Shown here: positions 12,141 to 23,387 of the stretch, piece by piece | Position numbering within the stretch: position 1 is the first letter of the stretch | Layout: every line of letters starts with the position of its first letter | From: Zygaena filipendulae | Lineage: Eukaryota > Arthropoda > Insecta > Lepidoptera > Zygaenidae | Reading direction: 5' to 3' | Assembly: GCA_907165275.2 (NCBI GenBank) | Contig: OU015659.1 | Location: 6,986,501 to 7,050,500 of the forward strand | Length of the DNA: 64,000 nucleotides | Position numbers and translations under genes: made by a program | The notes under the pieces: generated by a model | What the model was told of the DNA's origin: nothing | Seen by the model: the letters and a program-made list of their open reading frames with translations, nothing else | Database searches by the model: none

Positions 12141-12455
12141 ATGGGGCATGTTGACTAATTTTTATTTTTTAGTCCGTCTTGTAGATTATTAAAAAATATT
12201 GGACACGTATTTTTCTTTTTTTACGTAATAAAAAAATAACGGCGATATATTGAGTTGAAATTTCGCGTGACGTCACTATTCTGACAGTTTTGCGGTTAGT
12301 GACGTCACGACCTCCTCATCCTAAACTTTAATGCGCTTTATCTCTGTATATTTTAATTTATTTAAAAAAGCAAAAAATACGTGTCTATTGTTTTTTTATT
12401 TTCTAACTGACGGACTAATTAGAATTTTGATTTTCAATAGTAGTCAACATCCCTA
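12141..12455 (+). mobile_element. MITE just upstream of yellow gene A
   Basis: Termini GGGGCATGTTGACTA and TAGTCAACATCCC are inverse complements. The interior (TTTTTTAGTCCGTCTTGTAG, GTGACGTCAC twice, TAAACTTTAATGCGCTTTAT) matches 2526-2835. It ends about 60 bp before the splice acceptor of the first coding exon of yellow gene A, so it lies in an upstream intron or the promoter. Its two GTGACGTCAC palindromes are full CRE-type sites; whether they matter to the gene is unknown. Confidence 0.7.
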
Positions 12456-12545
12456 TTATCGACCTTTCAACCTGTATAAGGTCATTAATAACATAATATC
12501 TCTATTGTTGCAGATCCAAAACTGCTAAATGTGTTCAAGTTAGAA

Positions 12546-15500
12546 ATGTCTCACGGTATGGAAAGATTTTTCCTTTTGTCCTACTGCCTGGCGTGTTGCT
12601 GGCCAGGCCTGCAGTCCGCCAAGTCGAACTTGCGCGTGCTCAGGCAATGGACCGAGTTGGAGTTCGTGTTCCCCAGCGACAGTGACCGACAAAAAGCATT
12701 GGAGTCGAGGGCGTACGTTCCCGGAAACTCCGTGCCCATCGATGTCGACGTGCAACACAGACAAAGTACGTATATTGTATATTTACTTTTCAATAGTTAA
12801 TGTACTGTAAAAAGACATTACTATGCAATCCACGTCAACCAATTTTTACGGGGGGAATGATCAAAATAAAAACCAATCACATCGTTTCGACGCAATCAAA
12901 TACCAGAAAGTAAATTTCAAATAGCCAGTCACATCGCTTTCCGTCAAGTGGTATCTATCTATAGATAATAGTCTCTGCTAGCCAACGGCATTTTGTTATC
13001 ATGAGATCATTTGACCGCTGCGTGCATAGTAAATCAATAGGCCGAGCGTATTGTCAATCTATTATCTTTCAATATGTATATTTGGTACTGTATTGTATTT
13101 GTAAACGGGCTGGTTTCCGCAATTCGACGACTGGGCGCCTATTTTGTGTGTGGTGGGAATTGTGCCGTTTATTCATACAAACCAAGCTCCTCTAGGAAGC
13201 CCAGCAACTTCCTTATGTCGCTGACGGCTTCCGGGAGCGAACTTGGTGCTCCCAGGTGTTTGACCCGGTATGATGCTACTCCATCACACTCGAGTAGCAT
13301 GTGGGCAGCTGTTTCCTCAGCCCTCATGCATACCTTGCAGAGGGGGCTATCTGTGACTTTTATAGTATATAAATGCTTGTTATAAGGGCCATGACCTGTG
13401 AGGGCACCCGTTACCACGCGGAGCTGGGTTCTACTTAGCTGCAGGAGACTGCGAGATAGGCGAGCATTAGCCCTTGGTAAGGTTGCCCTTGCCTGCCCGC
13501 AGTCTCCGCGCCTCGTCCAGGTCCGGTCATGCTGTTGTCCAGTTCTTCGGCGTAATTGTGTTCGGATCCAGCCGAATGGTAGGGGCACTATAAGTTCTGG
13601 GCCGAAAATAACCGTGTCGGACCCCCTACGCGCCAGCTCATCCGCCACATCGTTCCCTCGAGAGTCACTGTGGCCCTTTATCCATTGCAGGGTAATGCTG
13701 TTATTGTTATTGCATACCTCTGTCAACGCTTGGTGATACTCGTGTATTAGGCTCGAGGTAATCGCATGATTGCCAAGTGCCTGTAATACTGACATACTGT
13801 CTGAAATAATGCGGATCGAGTGGTTCTCCAACTTCCTAGCCGCAATTGCTCTTGCTGCCAATATGATGCCCACATATTCGGCTTGAAATACCGTATTGTG
13901 GGTACCTAACGGCATCGATATGCTAATATTCAGGTCTTCCGAAAAAGTTCCGGAGCCAGTACCTGAGTTTGTTTTGGAGCCATCTGTAAAGATTCTTAGC
14001 TCTCTTTGGTTGAGGCTTTCAGCCCCCACCTCAAAGAGCTGGATCTTGTATTTCTTGTCGAAGACAAATTGCATCGGAATTCTGTCGTTTATCGCATCAA
14101 TGAGCGGTACATCCTCTATGGCTCTATTGAGGATTCTTGTGTGAGGAGTTCCGATGTTCCTCCAGAGATTAAGGGACCTTAGGCGAACTGCCGAGGTAGC
14201 TGCCTCCTGCTGGATAAAAAGATCCCCCCCTAGACCCAGCATCATTTCCAGAGCTGCCGTAGGGGTCGTCCTCATGCAGCCTGTTATCGCCATGCATATT
14301 AATCTCTGGAAGCGCTGTAGTTTATTGGTAATTGTAGCCACCAGGTCACTGAACCGTAGCTGATCATTGGTCTCAACACCGTTGTATAAAGCCATAATGT
14401 AATTTTGGGGGATAACCCCTATTTTTTACCGATCATCCTGCGGCATTGCCAAAAGACGATGCTGGCTTTGTTTAATATGTGTTCTATGTGATTGCTCCAG
14501 TTTAACTTGCTGTCAAGTTTAAGTCCCAGATACTTGACCTCAGTTGATAGCTGTAGCTCTGTTTTAAACAGCCTGGTAGATTGTATCTACCCAGGTCTCG
14601 TTTGTTCGTGAACATCACTAGTTCTGTTTTTGTTGGGTTAACCGACAGCTTATAGGCAGCACACCATTTCTCCACGACTCGAAGTGCCGCCTGTGTAACG
14701 TCGCGAACTATATTTGCAAAGTTACCGGTTACTAGTATCGCGAGGTCGTCGGCGTTGGTACTGTATATCTATTTCGGAAGGTTGTTATGCGAGAATCGGA
14801 AAATACATTAACAACCCTTGATAAACTAGGTAAGTACCTATATATACCTACCTACCCTGTTATCAATATTTGTGATCATTGACCTTAATGATTAGCTGCA
14901 ATACATAAACGCACGCAATGCACTTTGGTGGGTTGTTGGTGTCAATTTCATTCTTTTAAAATTCTTCATAAGTATAAATAGAACAAGCAGCGGTCGCTCT
15001 ATATTCCTCTTGCGCAGTTACAGTCTTTAAGTACAAGATTTCGCTATTATATACTAGAAATTGAACTGCTGATAATATTGTCGAGGAAAATAACGCAATG
15101 GGAAAACATATAATTGTTCTCTATCATGCATCGCATCTATACTTATAATAAAACTGTAATAGAGAGGTCAATTCTGTACATTGAATATATATATAATATT
15201 GGGGGATAAATGGTGATCGATACTGATGCCAAAAATGCAATCAGTAATTTTTTTGTCTGTCTGTCTGTCTGTCTGTATGAGCACGCATGGCTCAAAAACT
15301 ACTTAAGGGATTTTAACCAAACTTGGTACAATTGTAGTCCATACTCCTGGGCAGGTTATAAGGCTATATAACATAACGCTAAGTCACATAGGAGCTGAGC
15401 AGTGACGATAAATTTGAAGCAAGTCAAAATAAAATCACGCATAAAATACTCAATCACGCAAAAACGGCTGAACGGATTTGAATGAAATTTGGCATGCACG

Positions 15501-18500
15501 TTGTCAGGGGTAAAGTAGGTAGGTACAGAAAAGGACATAGGGTACTTTTTATCCCGGAATTCCCGCGAGAACTCCGAAATTACCGCGGGTGAAACCGCGG
15601 GGCACAGCTAGTTGTAAATATAATTATAATAAAATCATAATCAGAATCCAAAACAATGGTTTTAAATATGTAGCAAATGTTTTTCTTTCTATGTAAATAC
15701 ATTACCTTGACATATTAACAGTTTTCCAATAATGACTTTTGTAATTAATAGATGGGCAAAATTCCCGCATTTTCGTGACAATCCCTCGATTCGACGAAGG
15801 GAGACCAATCACCCTCGGAACAGTGGATGAGCAAGGCAGGATCGTGGCGTACCCCGACTATTCCTGGCATGACAATCAGGGCATGAATTGCGACGGCTTG
15901 ACATCGGTGTTTAGGGTTGCTGTGAGTATTACGTTTAAATGCAACTATTTTATACTAAAAATGGAAGGCGAAGCGATCTAAACCTTCAAATGACTACTCG
16001 TCAAAATAATACCTGTGTTTCGAAGGTTGAAAAATGGTGATATATAAAATTGTAATTTTGATAAATTAAGTCTTTTAAAAATATTAAAACTACTTAACTG
16101 AATTTAAATATTTCTCAATTCGAAGCGTATGTTTAAAGGACTTAATTGTTCAAGTTTCTAAAAATACCTTTGAATCTACGCTGTTTCCACTGAATTGTAC
16201 ATTTATCTAAAAAATTATATAGAAATTAATAGGAAGATACATAGGTAGGTATATGCAAAATTTCAGTTACGTGAATAAATATAAAATGTTTATATGCAGT
16301 AAAACGTTTTAACATCTCTGGCAGTCCTTTGTGACTTGTCGAAGTAACAAGCTATAATTATTATACACGTAGATTTCTCTAACATAAACCACTAAGAACG
16401 CGGTTAGCCGATGTATGTACCCATGTAATCAAGTATTGCATAATAAGTACAATTCATGTTTATTGTCCTAGAATTACAAGGAAAACAACAAAGGTTAACA
16501 AGAGCACAAAAAGTCACTATACTCTGAAGACATGACGTATGCTGTATACGTATACCTATACCTATACCCACTGACATTTCTAATCTCTTTGCATAATTAT
16601 TATTATAATTTAACTATAATCATACGTATAAATAATACGGTATCCATTCCGTTGTCCTACCAACGTTGTGGAAGAATACTAAACATATTACATACTAGCT
16701 GTTCCTCGCGGTTTCACACGCGGTAATTTCGGAGTTTCCGCTGAAATTGCGGGTTACAATAGGTATAGCCTAATATGACTCAGGGATACCTAATGCAGCA
16801 TTCTAATGGTGAAAGGATTTTTGAAATCAGTCCATTAGTTTTTAAAATAAATCGTAAAAAACAAAAAAAAATCAAACCTTTCCTCTTTATAATATTAGTA
16901 TAGATACATTACTATGTAATAATAAATTATTATGGTTAGTATAATATATGTAGTTCCAGTAAACCTAGCAATCCTTACCTGTTACTTAGACCTGGGCAAA
17001 ATCTTAATGAAATTTTGCATACACATTATCAGGAAGAACACAGACGGACATACCTACATCCCGCGGGAACCCCGTAATTACCACGGATGTAACCGCGGGG
17101 TACGGCTAGCAAAGTTTTATTTAATAATTGTATTTTATTGTTGCAATATAGTGTTTATTCGTCGTAAGTATTCATAACAGACGTCAATTATATTCGAAGC
17201 AAAAAAGTTAATTATTACAAACTGGCTGATCCCCGCGGTTTCACTCGCGGTAATTTCAGAGTTCTCGCGCGCATTCCGGGATAAAATATATTTATCGTTT
17301 CCTGTAAGTACCAATGCAGTTTCACGGGCTTTAATTTCAGAGTTCCCGCGGGAACTCCGCGATAGAAAGTATAACTTGACAACGTGTATGCAAAATTTCA
17401 TGATGATCTGATGAGCCGTTGAGGCGTGAAAAAATAACAAACAAACAAACAAATTCCCTTCGAATTTATTATGGTAGACTAGCTGTTCCATACAAACTTT
17501 GCCCCCCCCCCCCCCCTTTTCACCCCCTTAGGGGTAGAATTTGGAAAAATCCATTCTTAACGGATGCCTGCCTACGTCATACAAAGAACACACCCTCCAA
17601 GTTTCTCTCTACGATCAGCGGTTTAGACCGTGCGTTGATCCGTCAGTAAGTCATTCAGGACAAAGCATTTTATATGTATAGATATAATTATGTACGTAGC
17701 ATGTTGAATGTTGATTCATCCATCAAGTTGTAGCGATGAGCTCTGTTAAGTGGCGATCATTTTATTTTTTGTTATCAATGTAATTATTCACCTATCGGCA
17801 GTGATTCTATGTAGGTACATCCCAATGATTTACAGCTATCTAAACAGGTTTTGTTAATATTTGTAACTAAATCATTCTGTAAAACTGTTTATATCCACAT
17901 CGCAAATCCATGACAATAATACTAACTAATCATAAGTATACCTACATATTAAACAAAAATGCTAATGTGAGTTTGTTTGTTACCTTTTCACCTCTTATTT
18001 ACTCAACCGATCATCATTTTGCATACACATAAGGAGTAAAGAGAAGGACATAGGGTACTTTTTGTTTTGGAATTCCCGCGAGAACTCCGGGGTTAACGTG
18101 AGTAAAACCGCGAGGAACAGCTAGTTCTTACTATAAATGCGAATGTGAGTTTACTTTTTTTTATTCTTACGATTTTACGCCATCACTACCTACTCAACCG
18201 ATCATCATGAAAATTTTCCGTACCGGTCTACGTTGTCAGTACCTAGTACAGAAAAGGACACAGGGTACTTTTTATCCCGGAATTCCCGTAGGAACTCTGA
18301 AATTACCGCGGGTGAAACGGCAGGGAACGGCTAACAAGATAATAATAATAATAATAATAATAATAAGACTTATCAACACGCAAATCTGGAAACCAAGCAA
18401 TACGTGATATAAATACCTCCTACATAATATTACTTACATAATTATAGTTTTAAGATCTAAACACACATAAGGACAGACAGCGGGATGCGACTTGGTTTTT

Positions 18501-21436
18501 TCTATGTAGTGATACATATATGTATATATAAACACACCCAAATCGCAAAAAACCCTGTGTTCATCACACAAAGCCTCCCCCCCACCGCAAATCGAACCTG
18601 GAATCTCTTGATTAGCGGGTAGGCATAGTGACCTGCTGCACCAACCAGGTTGTTATAATCGTCATATTATCTAATTCCAGGTAGACGAGTGTGCGCGGCT
18701 GTGGGTGCTCGACGCTGGCAAAATAGGAGACGTGCAGCGCTGCCCGCCGCAGCTGCTGGCCTTCGACCTGGAGAGTGACAAGCTCCTCTACAGGCACAAG
18801 TTCAACAAGACCACCTACTCCGATTCATCACTTTTTATCACTCCTGTACGTATGAGGATCGTCGTAACTGTAATTTTGCGTACACGTTGTCAGGAGTACA
18901 AAAAAGGACATAGGGTACTTATATTCCGGAATACTTATGACAAAAAGTGGTGTTCCGAAAGGTCCGCGCTGATAAAATTCACGTCTGTCATCACACCTAA
19001 AGCTAAAAGATAGAGAGCTTATATACATCAAAACACATTGCAGGTGGTGGACGTGCGAGGGCGTGCCCCCGCGGACTGCAGCGACACGTTCGTGTACAGC
19101 GCCGACGTGTCCGGCTTCGCGCTCATAGTCACGGACGTAGCTCGGGATCGCTCTTGGAAGATTTCGCATCGGCTCTTCTACCCCTTCCCTTCGCGGGGCA
19201 CCTTCACCATTGATGGTAAACATAATTTTCATTACTCATGCTCGGAAAGTAGGTCTGAAGTTGCCTGAGAAGCGGGTTGAAAGTAGCCCTTTTCAGCCCT
19301 AGGGAGAATCGCTTTCAACTGACAACTGTCAAATTATTAAAAAAAAACTAGGTCTATTTTCACATTTCTATTGAACCATGTTTCAACTTTCTATACAGCC
19401 AGCGCGATGTAAAATTGAAATAACGTAAAGTTTAAGTAGGTATTAATTAAAATAAAATTCACTCACTTTTTCTTAAGCTAATTCCTATTTATATTTTTTT
19501 ATTTTCTTTAATTAATACTTAATAATTAAAGAAAATATTTTTTTTAGGTCGCCACTCGCCACAATGTAAATAAAAAATACTGGCTGAATAGCTAGCCGGC
19601 CAAAGAAAAAGAAATAGGTGGGAAAGTGTCAAGCGACTATCCGATCTTCACTCATTTTTTCTTTAGCTAATTCCTATTTTTATTTTGACTTTCCTTGCAT
19701 TCGTAATGAAAAGCACAGTGTTACCCTCGGGAGAAAGTAACTTAACAAACCCTGTCTCGGCACTAAATGAGTTACTTTCACCCCTTGGATAACAATGTAC
19801 TATTAATACTTTACAATCATTGATATATTAAAAAACCCTATATCAATGTTTACAATATATAAACTATAATGATTCCTCATAAAATAAAAATAAAGGTTTA
19901 CAATTTGTGGTTAAGGTGACAAAATTTTCATCATAATCATAATTTGTTGCAAACGACTCCTTATTTGATTTGCACTGAACTGTAGGTATCATTTATTTCT
20001 ACAATTATTAATAACCGTAGCCATAATTTTCTTCTGAGATAAATTCTTGATTAATATCATTTCTATAATTATGATCCCCAAAAAAAGTTTACAATTTATG
20101 GTTTAGGTGAAACCATTTCTACCATCGTAATTTGTTACGAGTATTAACGACTCCTAATTTGATTTGACCTTGAGCTTCTTAAAAAAATTCTAGGTCATCA
20201 TTGAGGTAAACGACGTTAATTCGATGCGAATGTTATTTTCCAATATAGACGAGAGTTTCGACCTGATGGACGGTGTGCTGGGCATGGCCCTGTCTCCCTG
20301 GCGGAATGATGACCGTTACCTCTACTTCCACGCGCTCGCCTCTACCACTGAAAACGTCGTGCGCACTAAAATTATAAGAAACGATTCATTCATTGCAAAC
20401 CCAAACGCTCAAGCCAATTCTATTAGAGTAAGTCTAATGCTTAGTAAGTAGTACCTAGTGGTTACATTTTATTGGTGAAAGCGGCAGACTTAATGCCTAT
20501 AATCGGGTAAAGCGCGGTTGAAATAAAAGTTTTCTGATGTTGTGACAAATATCTACTTACCAATGATGATTAAGGCACTAATATGCAGCTGTGTAAAGAG
20601 TCAAACTAGTTTTTATAGCGACAAAAATGTTCACAGATATTTCACTACAAAAAATCAATCTAAGAACATGTAAATATGGTACCTACCTAAATTTTGCAGC
20701 ATTCAAATTTGATAGGTATTAAACAATTTTAATGTTTAAAAAACTGGCACTTTTGGCGTTTATACGGCAGAATTATCATAAAGATCGAGTTATTTATTCG
20801 ATATTTCCATCACTATTCAGCAGTCATTTTGTTTTCCAAGTAAGAAGCTAGTTTTCGAGAGAGAACCGCGTTTCGTCATAATTACATTAATGGCAAAATG
20901 GCAAAATTAAATGCGAAAAATCGAGATTGATTGCCATAATTGAAAAATAAGAAGAAGAAAACAAAAGTTGCTACACTTTAATTTCGTTTAATCCTCAGGT
21001 GTTTCCCGATGAAAGGCCTATACAATCTGCGGCTGAGGCAATGGATCGCAACGGAATTATGTACTTTGGACTTATGGAACCACCAAGTATATGGTGCTGG
21101 AACTCTGCTACCGACTTCACACAGAGCAACTTCCATCGCCTCGCTATTGATAGAGAAACTTTGCAGTTCGCTAGTGGCATTAAAGTCGTTACAAATGTTA
21201 AAGGCGAACAGGAGCTTTGGGTACTCACTAGCAGTTTCCAAAGAGTCATGACTGGAACTTTGAGTTCCGATAGAGTGAATTTTAGGATTCACGCTGAAAA
21301 TATACCTAACCTACTAGAACAATCTCCTTGCAGAAATTTCCCAAAGGATCGACTCACGGGTCACCATGCCAATCTCATAGCCCCAACGGATTTCATACAA
21401 TTTTCTTCGAGATATGGTCTTGAATCGTATCTTTAG
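12546..21436 (+). CDS. yellow/MRJP-family protein, gene A (six coding exons, 447 aa)
   Basis: Coding exons: 12546-12765, 15752-15921, 18681-18845, 19044-19215, 20249-20427, 20999-21436. All donors are GT and acceptors AG, phases agree, and the total is 448 codons with stop. The start is the first ATG after an acceptor-like TTGTTGCAG at 12513, suggesting an upstream non-coding exon. The N-terminus has a hydrophobic signal-like segment (RFFLLSYCLACCWPGL). MRJP/Yellow hallmarks follow: VPIDVDVQ, RIFVTIPRF, CDGLTSVFRVA, RLWVLDAGKIGD, RCPPQLLAFDL, ESFDLMDGVLGMALSPW, DRNGIMYFGL. Yellow proteins are secreted and act in cuticle pigmentation or development; exact role here is unknown. The VPIDVDV and ESFDLMDG blocks recall the yellow-b/-c/-d side of the family, but I cannot assign the orthologue. 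Five introns, against three in genes B and C, set it apart. Its introns carry a LINE, a MITE and many small repeats. Confidence 0.85.
13169..14776 (-). mobile_element. Non-LTR retrotransposon fragment: RT end, RNase H and C-terminal tail
   Basis: Lies antisense in intron 1 of yellow gene A. An open frame (14395-13169, 408 codons) encodes an RNase H domain with the four expected acidic positions in order: FTDGSK, AEYVGI, SDSMS and GHSDSRGNDVADELA. A Cys-rich tail (CKVCMRAEETAAHMLLEC) follows, as in LINE ORF2. Upstream, around 14740-14776, another frame gives NADDLAILV, corresponding to the RT active site, and NPTKTELVMF, but it is separated from the RNase H frame by a stop and frameshift. The element is 5'-truncated and dead. 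RNase H plus this tail points to an I/LOA/R1-type clade, not resolved further. Confidence 0.85.
15131..15425 (-). repeat. ~300-bp dispersed repeat, copies at 46620 and 56960
   Basis: Shared words: GATCGATACTGATGCCAAAA, GCAATCAGTAA, a (GTCT)n run, TTTTAACCAAACTTGGTAC, GTCCATACTCCTGGGCAGGT and TAGGAGCTGAGCAGTGACGA. Inverted copies are at about 46620-46925 and 56960-57295. No coding frame. The family is unnamed here; it is probably the end of a larger element. Confidence 0.7.
15430..15615 (+). repeat. CCGCGG-type repeat in intron 1 of yellow A
   Basis: A near-complete copy: CAATCACGCAAAAACGGCTG, TTTGGCATGCACGTTGTCAG, TAGGGTACTTTTTATCCCGG, and the end GAAACCGCGGGGCACAGCTA. It stops about 135 bp before exon 2. 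It gives a good picture of the family's usual order of words. Confidence 0.75.
16690..18330. repeat. Cluster of CCGCGG-type repeats in intron 2 of yellow A
   Basis: At least five copies: about 16695-16900 (inverted), 17000-17112 (direct), 17222-17450 (inverted), 17960-18123 and 18135-18333 (direct). Between them 17477-17680 is an inverted copy of the 2073-2283 family, with a poly-C run of about 14 at 17504. Alternating orientations may allow the intron RNA to fold strongly. Confidence 0.7.
18338..18366. repeat. (AAT)n microsatellite
   Basis: About nine uninterrupted AAT/ATA units directly after a CCGCGG-type repeat; such runs often mark the 3' end of retroposed copies. Likely polymorphic in length. 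Confidence 0.85.
18571..18652 (-). repeat. tRNA-like sequence, probable SINE-head remnant
   Basis: On the minus strand the order is CCTGGTTGGTGCAGCAGGTC (box-A-like TGGTGCAGCAGG), then TTCCAGGTTCGATTTGC (box-B-like GGTTCGATT). Spacing is tRNA-like, but I could not fold a full cloverleaf with an anticodon arm, so it is not called a tRNA gene. It ends about 30 bp before exon 3 of yellow gene A. Confidence 0.4.
19235..19805 (-). mobile_element. ~570-bp element in intron 4 of yellow A, inverted mate of 9781-10380
   Basis: Inverse of the element at 9781-10380, matching from CATTACTCATGCTCGGAAAG to CTTGGATAACAATGTACTAT with minor differences. It begins only about 20 bp after the exon 4 donor (19216), so the intron's 5' end is almost entirely transposon. 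No coding frame. Confidence 0.75.
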
Positions 21437-21556
21437 AAATTCGCGCCACGTTTCACATAATGTATAACAGTATGATGAATGATCAGCGGTTATACATATC
21501 TATTATATAGCCTTTTAATTATAGCGCCTATTTATAAATATATGATAGGTATATTC

Positions 21557-21562
21557 AATAAA
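21557..21562 (+). terminator. AATAAA polyadenylation signal for yellow gene A
   Basis: First canonical AATAAA downstream of the stop codon at 21434-21436, about 120 bp away, in AT-rich sequence. This distance is normal for a short 3' UTR. Confidence 0.6.
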
Positions 21563-21739
21563 CGTTTTTAAAAATTATAGCTGTTGTATACTTTTAAATT
21601 TTATGCATAATATGAAAACAAAACTTGAAAATGTGAAGAATATTAATTAGACACCACAGTTCTAATATTATCACAACTGACCTAATATGAATGAATGACC
21701 TACCCTAATGATATTAAATTTTATATCATAAAAAAAAAT

Positions 21740-22513
21740 CTAAACGGATTGCTGCAGTATATCTGTATACATCTGTAATTTTCTTGCAATGCTCATGTCG
21801 ATGTGTTTGTCTTCAACACCTACTATCATACCACCGATAATAGACGGATCTACTTTCTCAGTCAGCTGTATGTTTTTACCGCCCTTTACAAATTTCTGTA
21901 GCGCATCCATAAGAGACTTCCTCGTACCATCATCAAGAGGCTTTGCTGTGATCACTTCACACAAAGCTTCATTTCTGTGTGCAACCATGACAGCAAGGAA
22001 CATATTTATCATCCGTCTGAGCATCTTTAAACGACCGTTTTCTGCTACTATCTCTAAAAAGTTTGCTGCAGCATCCGGCATATCTTATGGATTGTTGAAA
22101 GAATAAACAAATTAAAATTAATAAATATGATCATTCCTTTCACGAAATAAAATTAATTGTTACCAGCTTGTTTTGCGACATCTTTAAGAAGTTTAGCTTT
22201 GGCAACCGACGACATCATACTAGACTCTATGAAGTCTACCACTTTGGGCTTAACTAATTCTTTTTGGAGACTGCGAAGATGCTTTTCTACTTCGTCAATT
22301 TGATTCATTTGGAGAGCGGCACTATATAAGGCTGATACGTAACGCCCCTCTACGCCTGTTTGTTGATGAAAATACCATAACTATGTGGCAATGGATATTT
22401 TTTAATCAATACAAGCAATATGTAGAAATGAAGCTTTACTAACCAAAGACAGGTATGGGAGGTTTCTTTGACTGGGCTGCTTTACACATGTACCTTACGA
22501 ATACACGAATCAT
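21740..22513 (-). CDS. ATP synthase subunit O (OSCP), divergent paralogue, 201 aa
   Basis: Exons in transcript order: 22513-22444, 22355-22164, 22083-21740. Both introns have GT donors and AG acceptors in phase 1. OSCP is the mitochondrial F1Fo stalk subunit that joins the F1 head to the peripheral stalk. Recognisable family features are the PxPVFGVEGRYVSALYSAA start, LLKDVAK, the NGRL segment, and the C-terminal KVDPSIIGGMIVGVEDKHID. The length (201 aa) is close to the usual ~210. The Met-Ile-Arg-Val-Phe-Val-Arg start is basic and could be a short mitochondrial presequence. Several positions normally conserved look changed (KLQMYTDIL near the end), so I take it as a diverged, perhaps tissue-specific copy and not the housekeeping gene. 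It is intact. It sits about 300 bp beyond the stop of yellow A, convergent with it, and a broken duplicate lies at 23123-23387. Confidence 0.8.
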
Positions 22514-22770
22514 AATTTTAAAAACTATAAGATGTAGAGAAATGGTACTTCCAGAGAGAAGGTAATCACTTGGGTACTTCTGGGTACTTCTTTGTTAATA
22601 TAGCGTCAAAAAAAATGCCCATAGGCTGTTCTTTTTTTCAGGTTTCAAATGTCAGAAAAAATATATTTTTGGACATATATAGGTATAAAAAAGGTTATAA
22701 TAAAAAAAATCAGTAGCTGTTTTCAGAGAGAAGGTAATCACTACGTGGCTGTTTTATTTAAACACATTTT

Positions 22771-22906
22771 TTACAAAAGCACATCGAATTGGAAAGCTTG
22801 ATTATAGTCTCTACTTTCTAGAAGGGAAAGCCCTCAGATATTAACGTATTATTGAGGAACCAGGGGTCATTGCTAAAGTAAAGGAGGAAGCTGCTTCCTT
22901 CACTCG
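22771..22906 (-). pseudogene. Decayed duplicate of the last C16orf89 exon
   Basis: Aligns over its length with exon 6 of the C16orf89 homologue (24239-24385). Shared words include TTACAAAAGCAC, ATTGGAAAGCTTGAT, GGAAAGCCCTCA/GTAAAGCCCTCA, GAACCA and TTCACTCG. Deletions (including the Cys codon region) and an internal stop destroy the frame, and the acceptor found at the functional exon is absent. Flanking DNA from about 22630 also matches 24105 onward, so the copy arose by DNA duplication. Confidence 0.75.
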
Positions 22907-23122
22907 AGAACAGCTTTCTCTAACGTACCTATACATAAAGCGATTGAGCGGTGAGCGCCTTCACAGGTTGTTTTCTTTTCGATTTATTTATTTTATAGGA
23001 AACTTTTTTAATATATTTTTTAAATATTTTTTTAAGTATCTTTTTTGTAATAATTATAAAGATGTTTAAGACGGTGTTTTTTCAACCCTGTAAATATTTG
23101 CAGCTAATTTTGCCTCATCTTA

Positions 23123-23387
23123 TATTTATCATCCGTCTGAGCATCTTTAAGTGACCGTTTTCTACTACAAACGCAAAAAAAGTTTGCTGAAGCATCCGGC
23201 GGCATACCTTATGGATTGTTGAAACTAAACAAATAAAAAATTTAGTAAATATAAATATTATGCCTTTCATAAAATAACATTAATTGTTACCAGCTGGTTT
23301 TGCGACATCTTTAAGAAGTTTAGCTTTGGCAATCGACAACATTATAGGTAGGTACTAGACTCTATAAAGCCTACCACTTTGGGCTTA
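23123..23387 (-). pseudogene. Truncated duplicate of the OSCP paralogue (exons 2-3 with intron)
   Basis: Matches 22003-22252, covering the start of exon 3, the whole second intron and part of exon 2, in the same order and strand. Shared words: TATTTATCATCCGTCTGAGC, CTTATGGATTGTTGAAA, TTGCGACATCTTTAAGAAGT. Small insertions (for instance TAGGTAGGTACT at about 23345) and changed codons break the frame; exon 1 and the C-terminal half of exon 3 are missing. Intron retention shows DNA-level duplication, not retroposition. Confidence 0.8.

Noticed and set aside
18571..18652. Functional tRNA gene
   Set aside because: Box-like motifs are present but no complete cloverleaf or anticodon arm could be drawn; kept only as a tRNA-like repeat.
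20194..20248. Alternative earlier acceptor (TTCTAG at about 20193) for exon 5 of yellow A
   Set aside because: With the phase set by exon 4 it produces an in-frame TGA at once; the acceptor at 20248 gives the conserved ESFDLMDG continuation.
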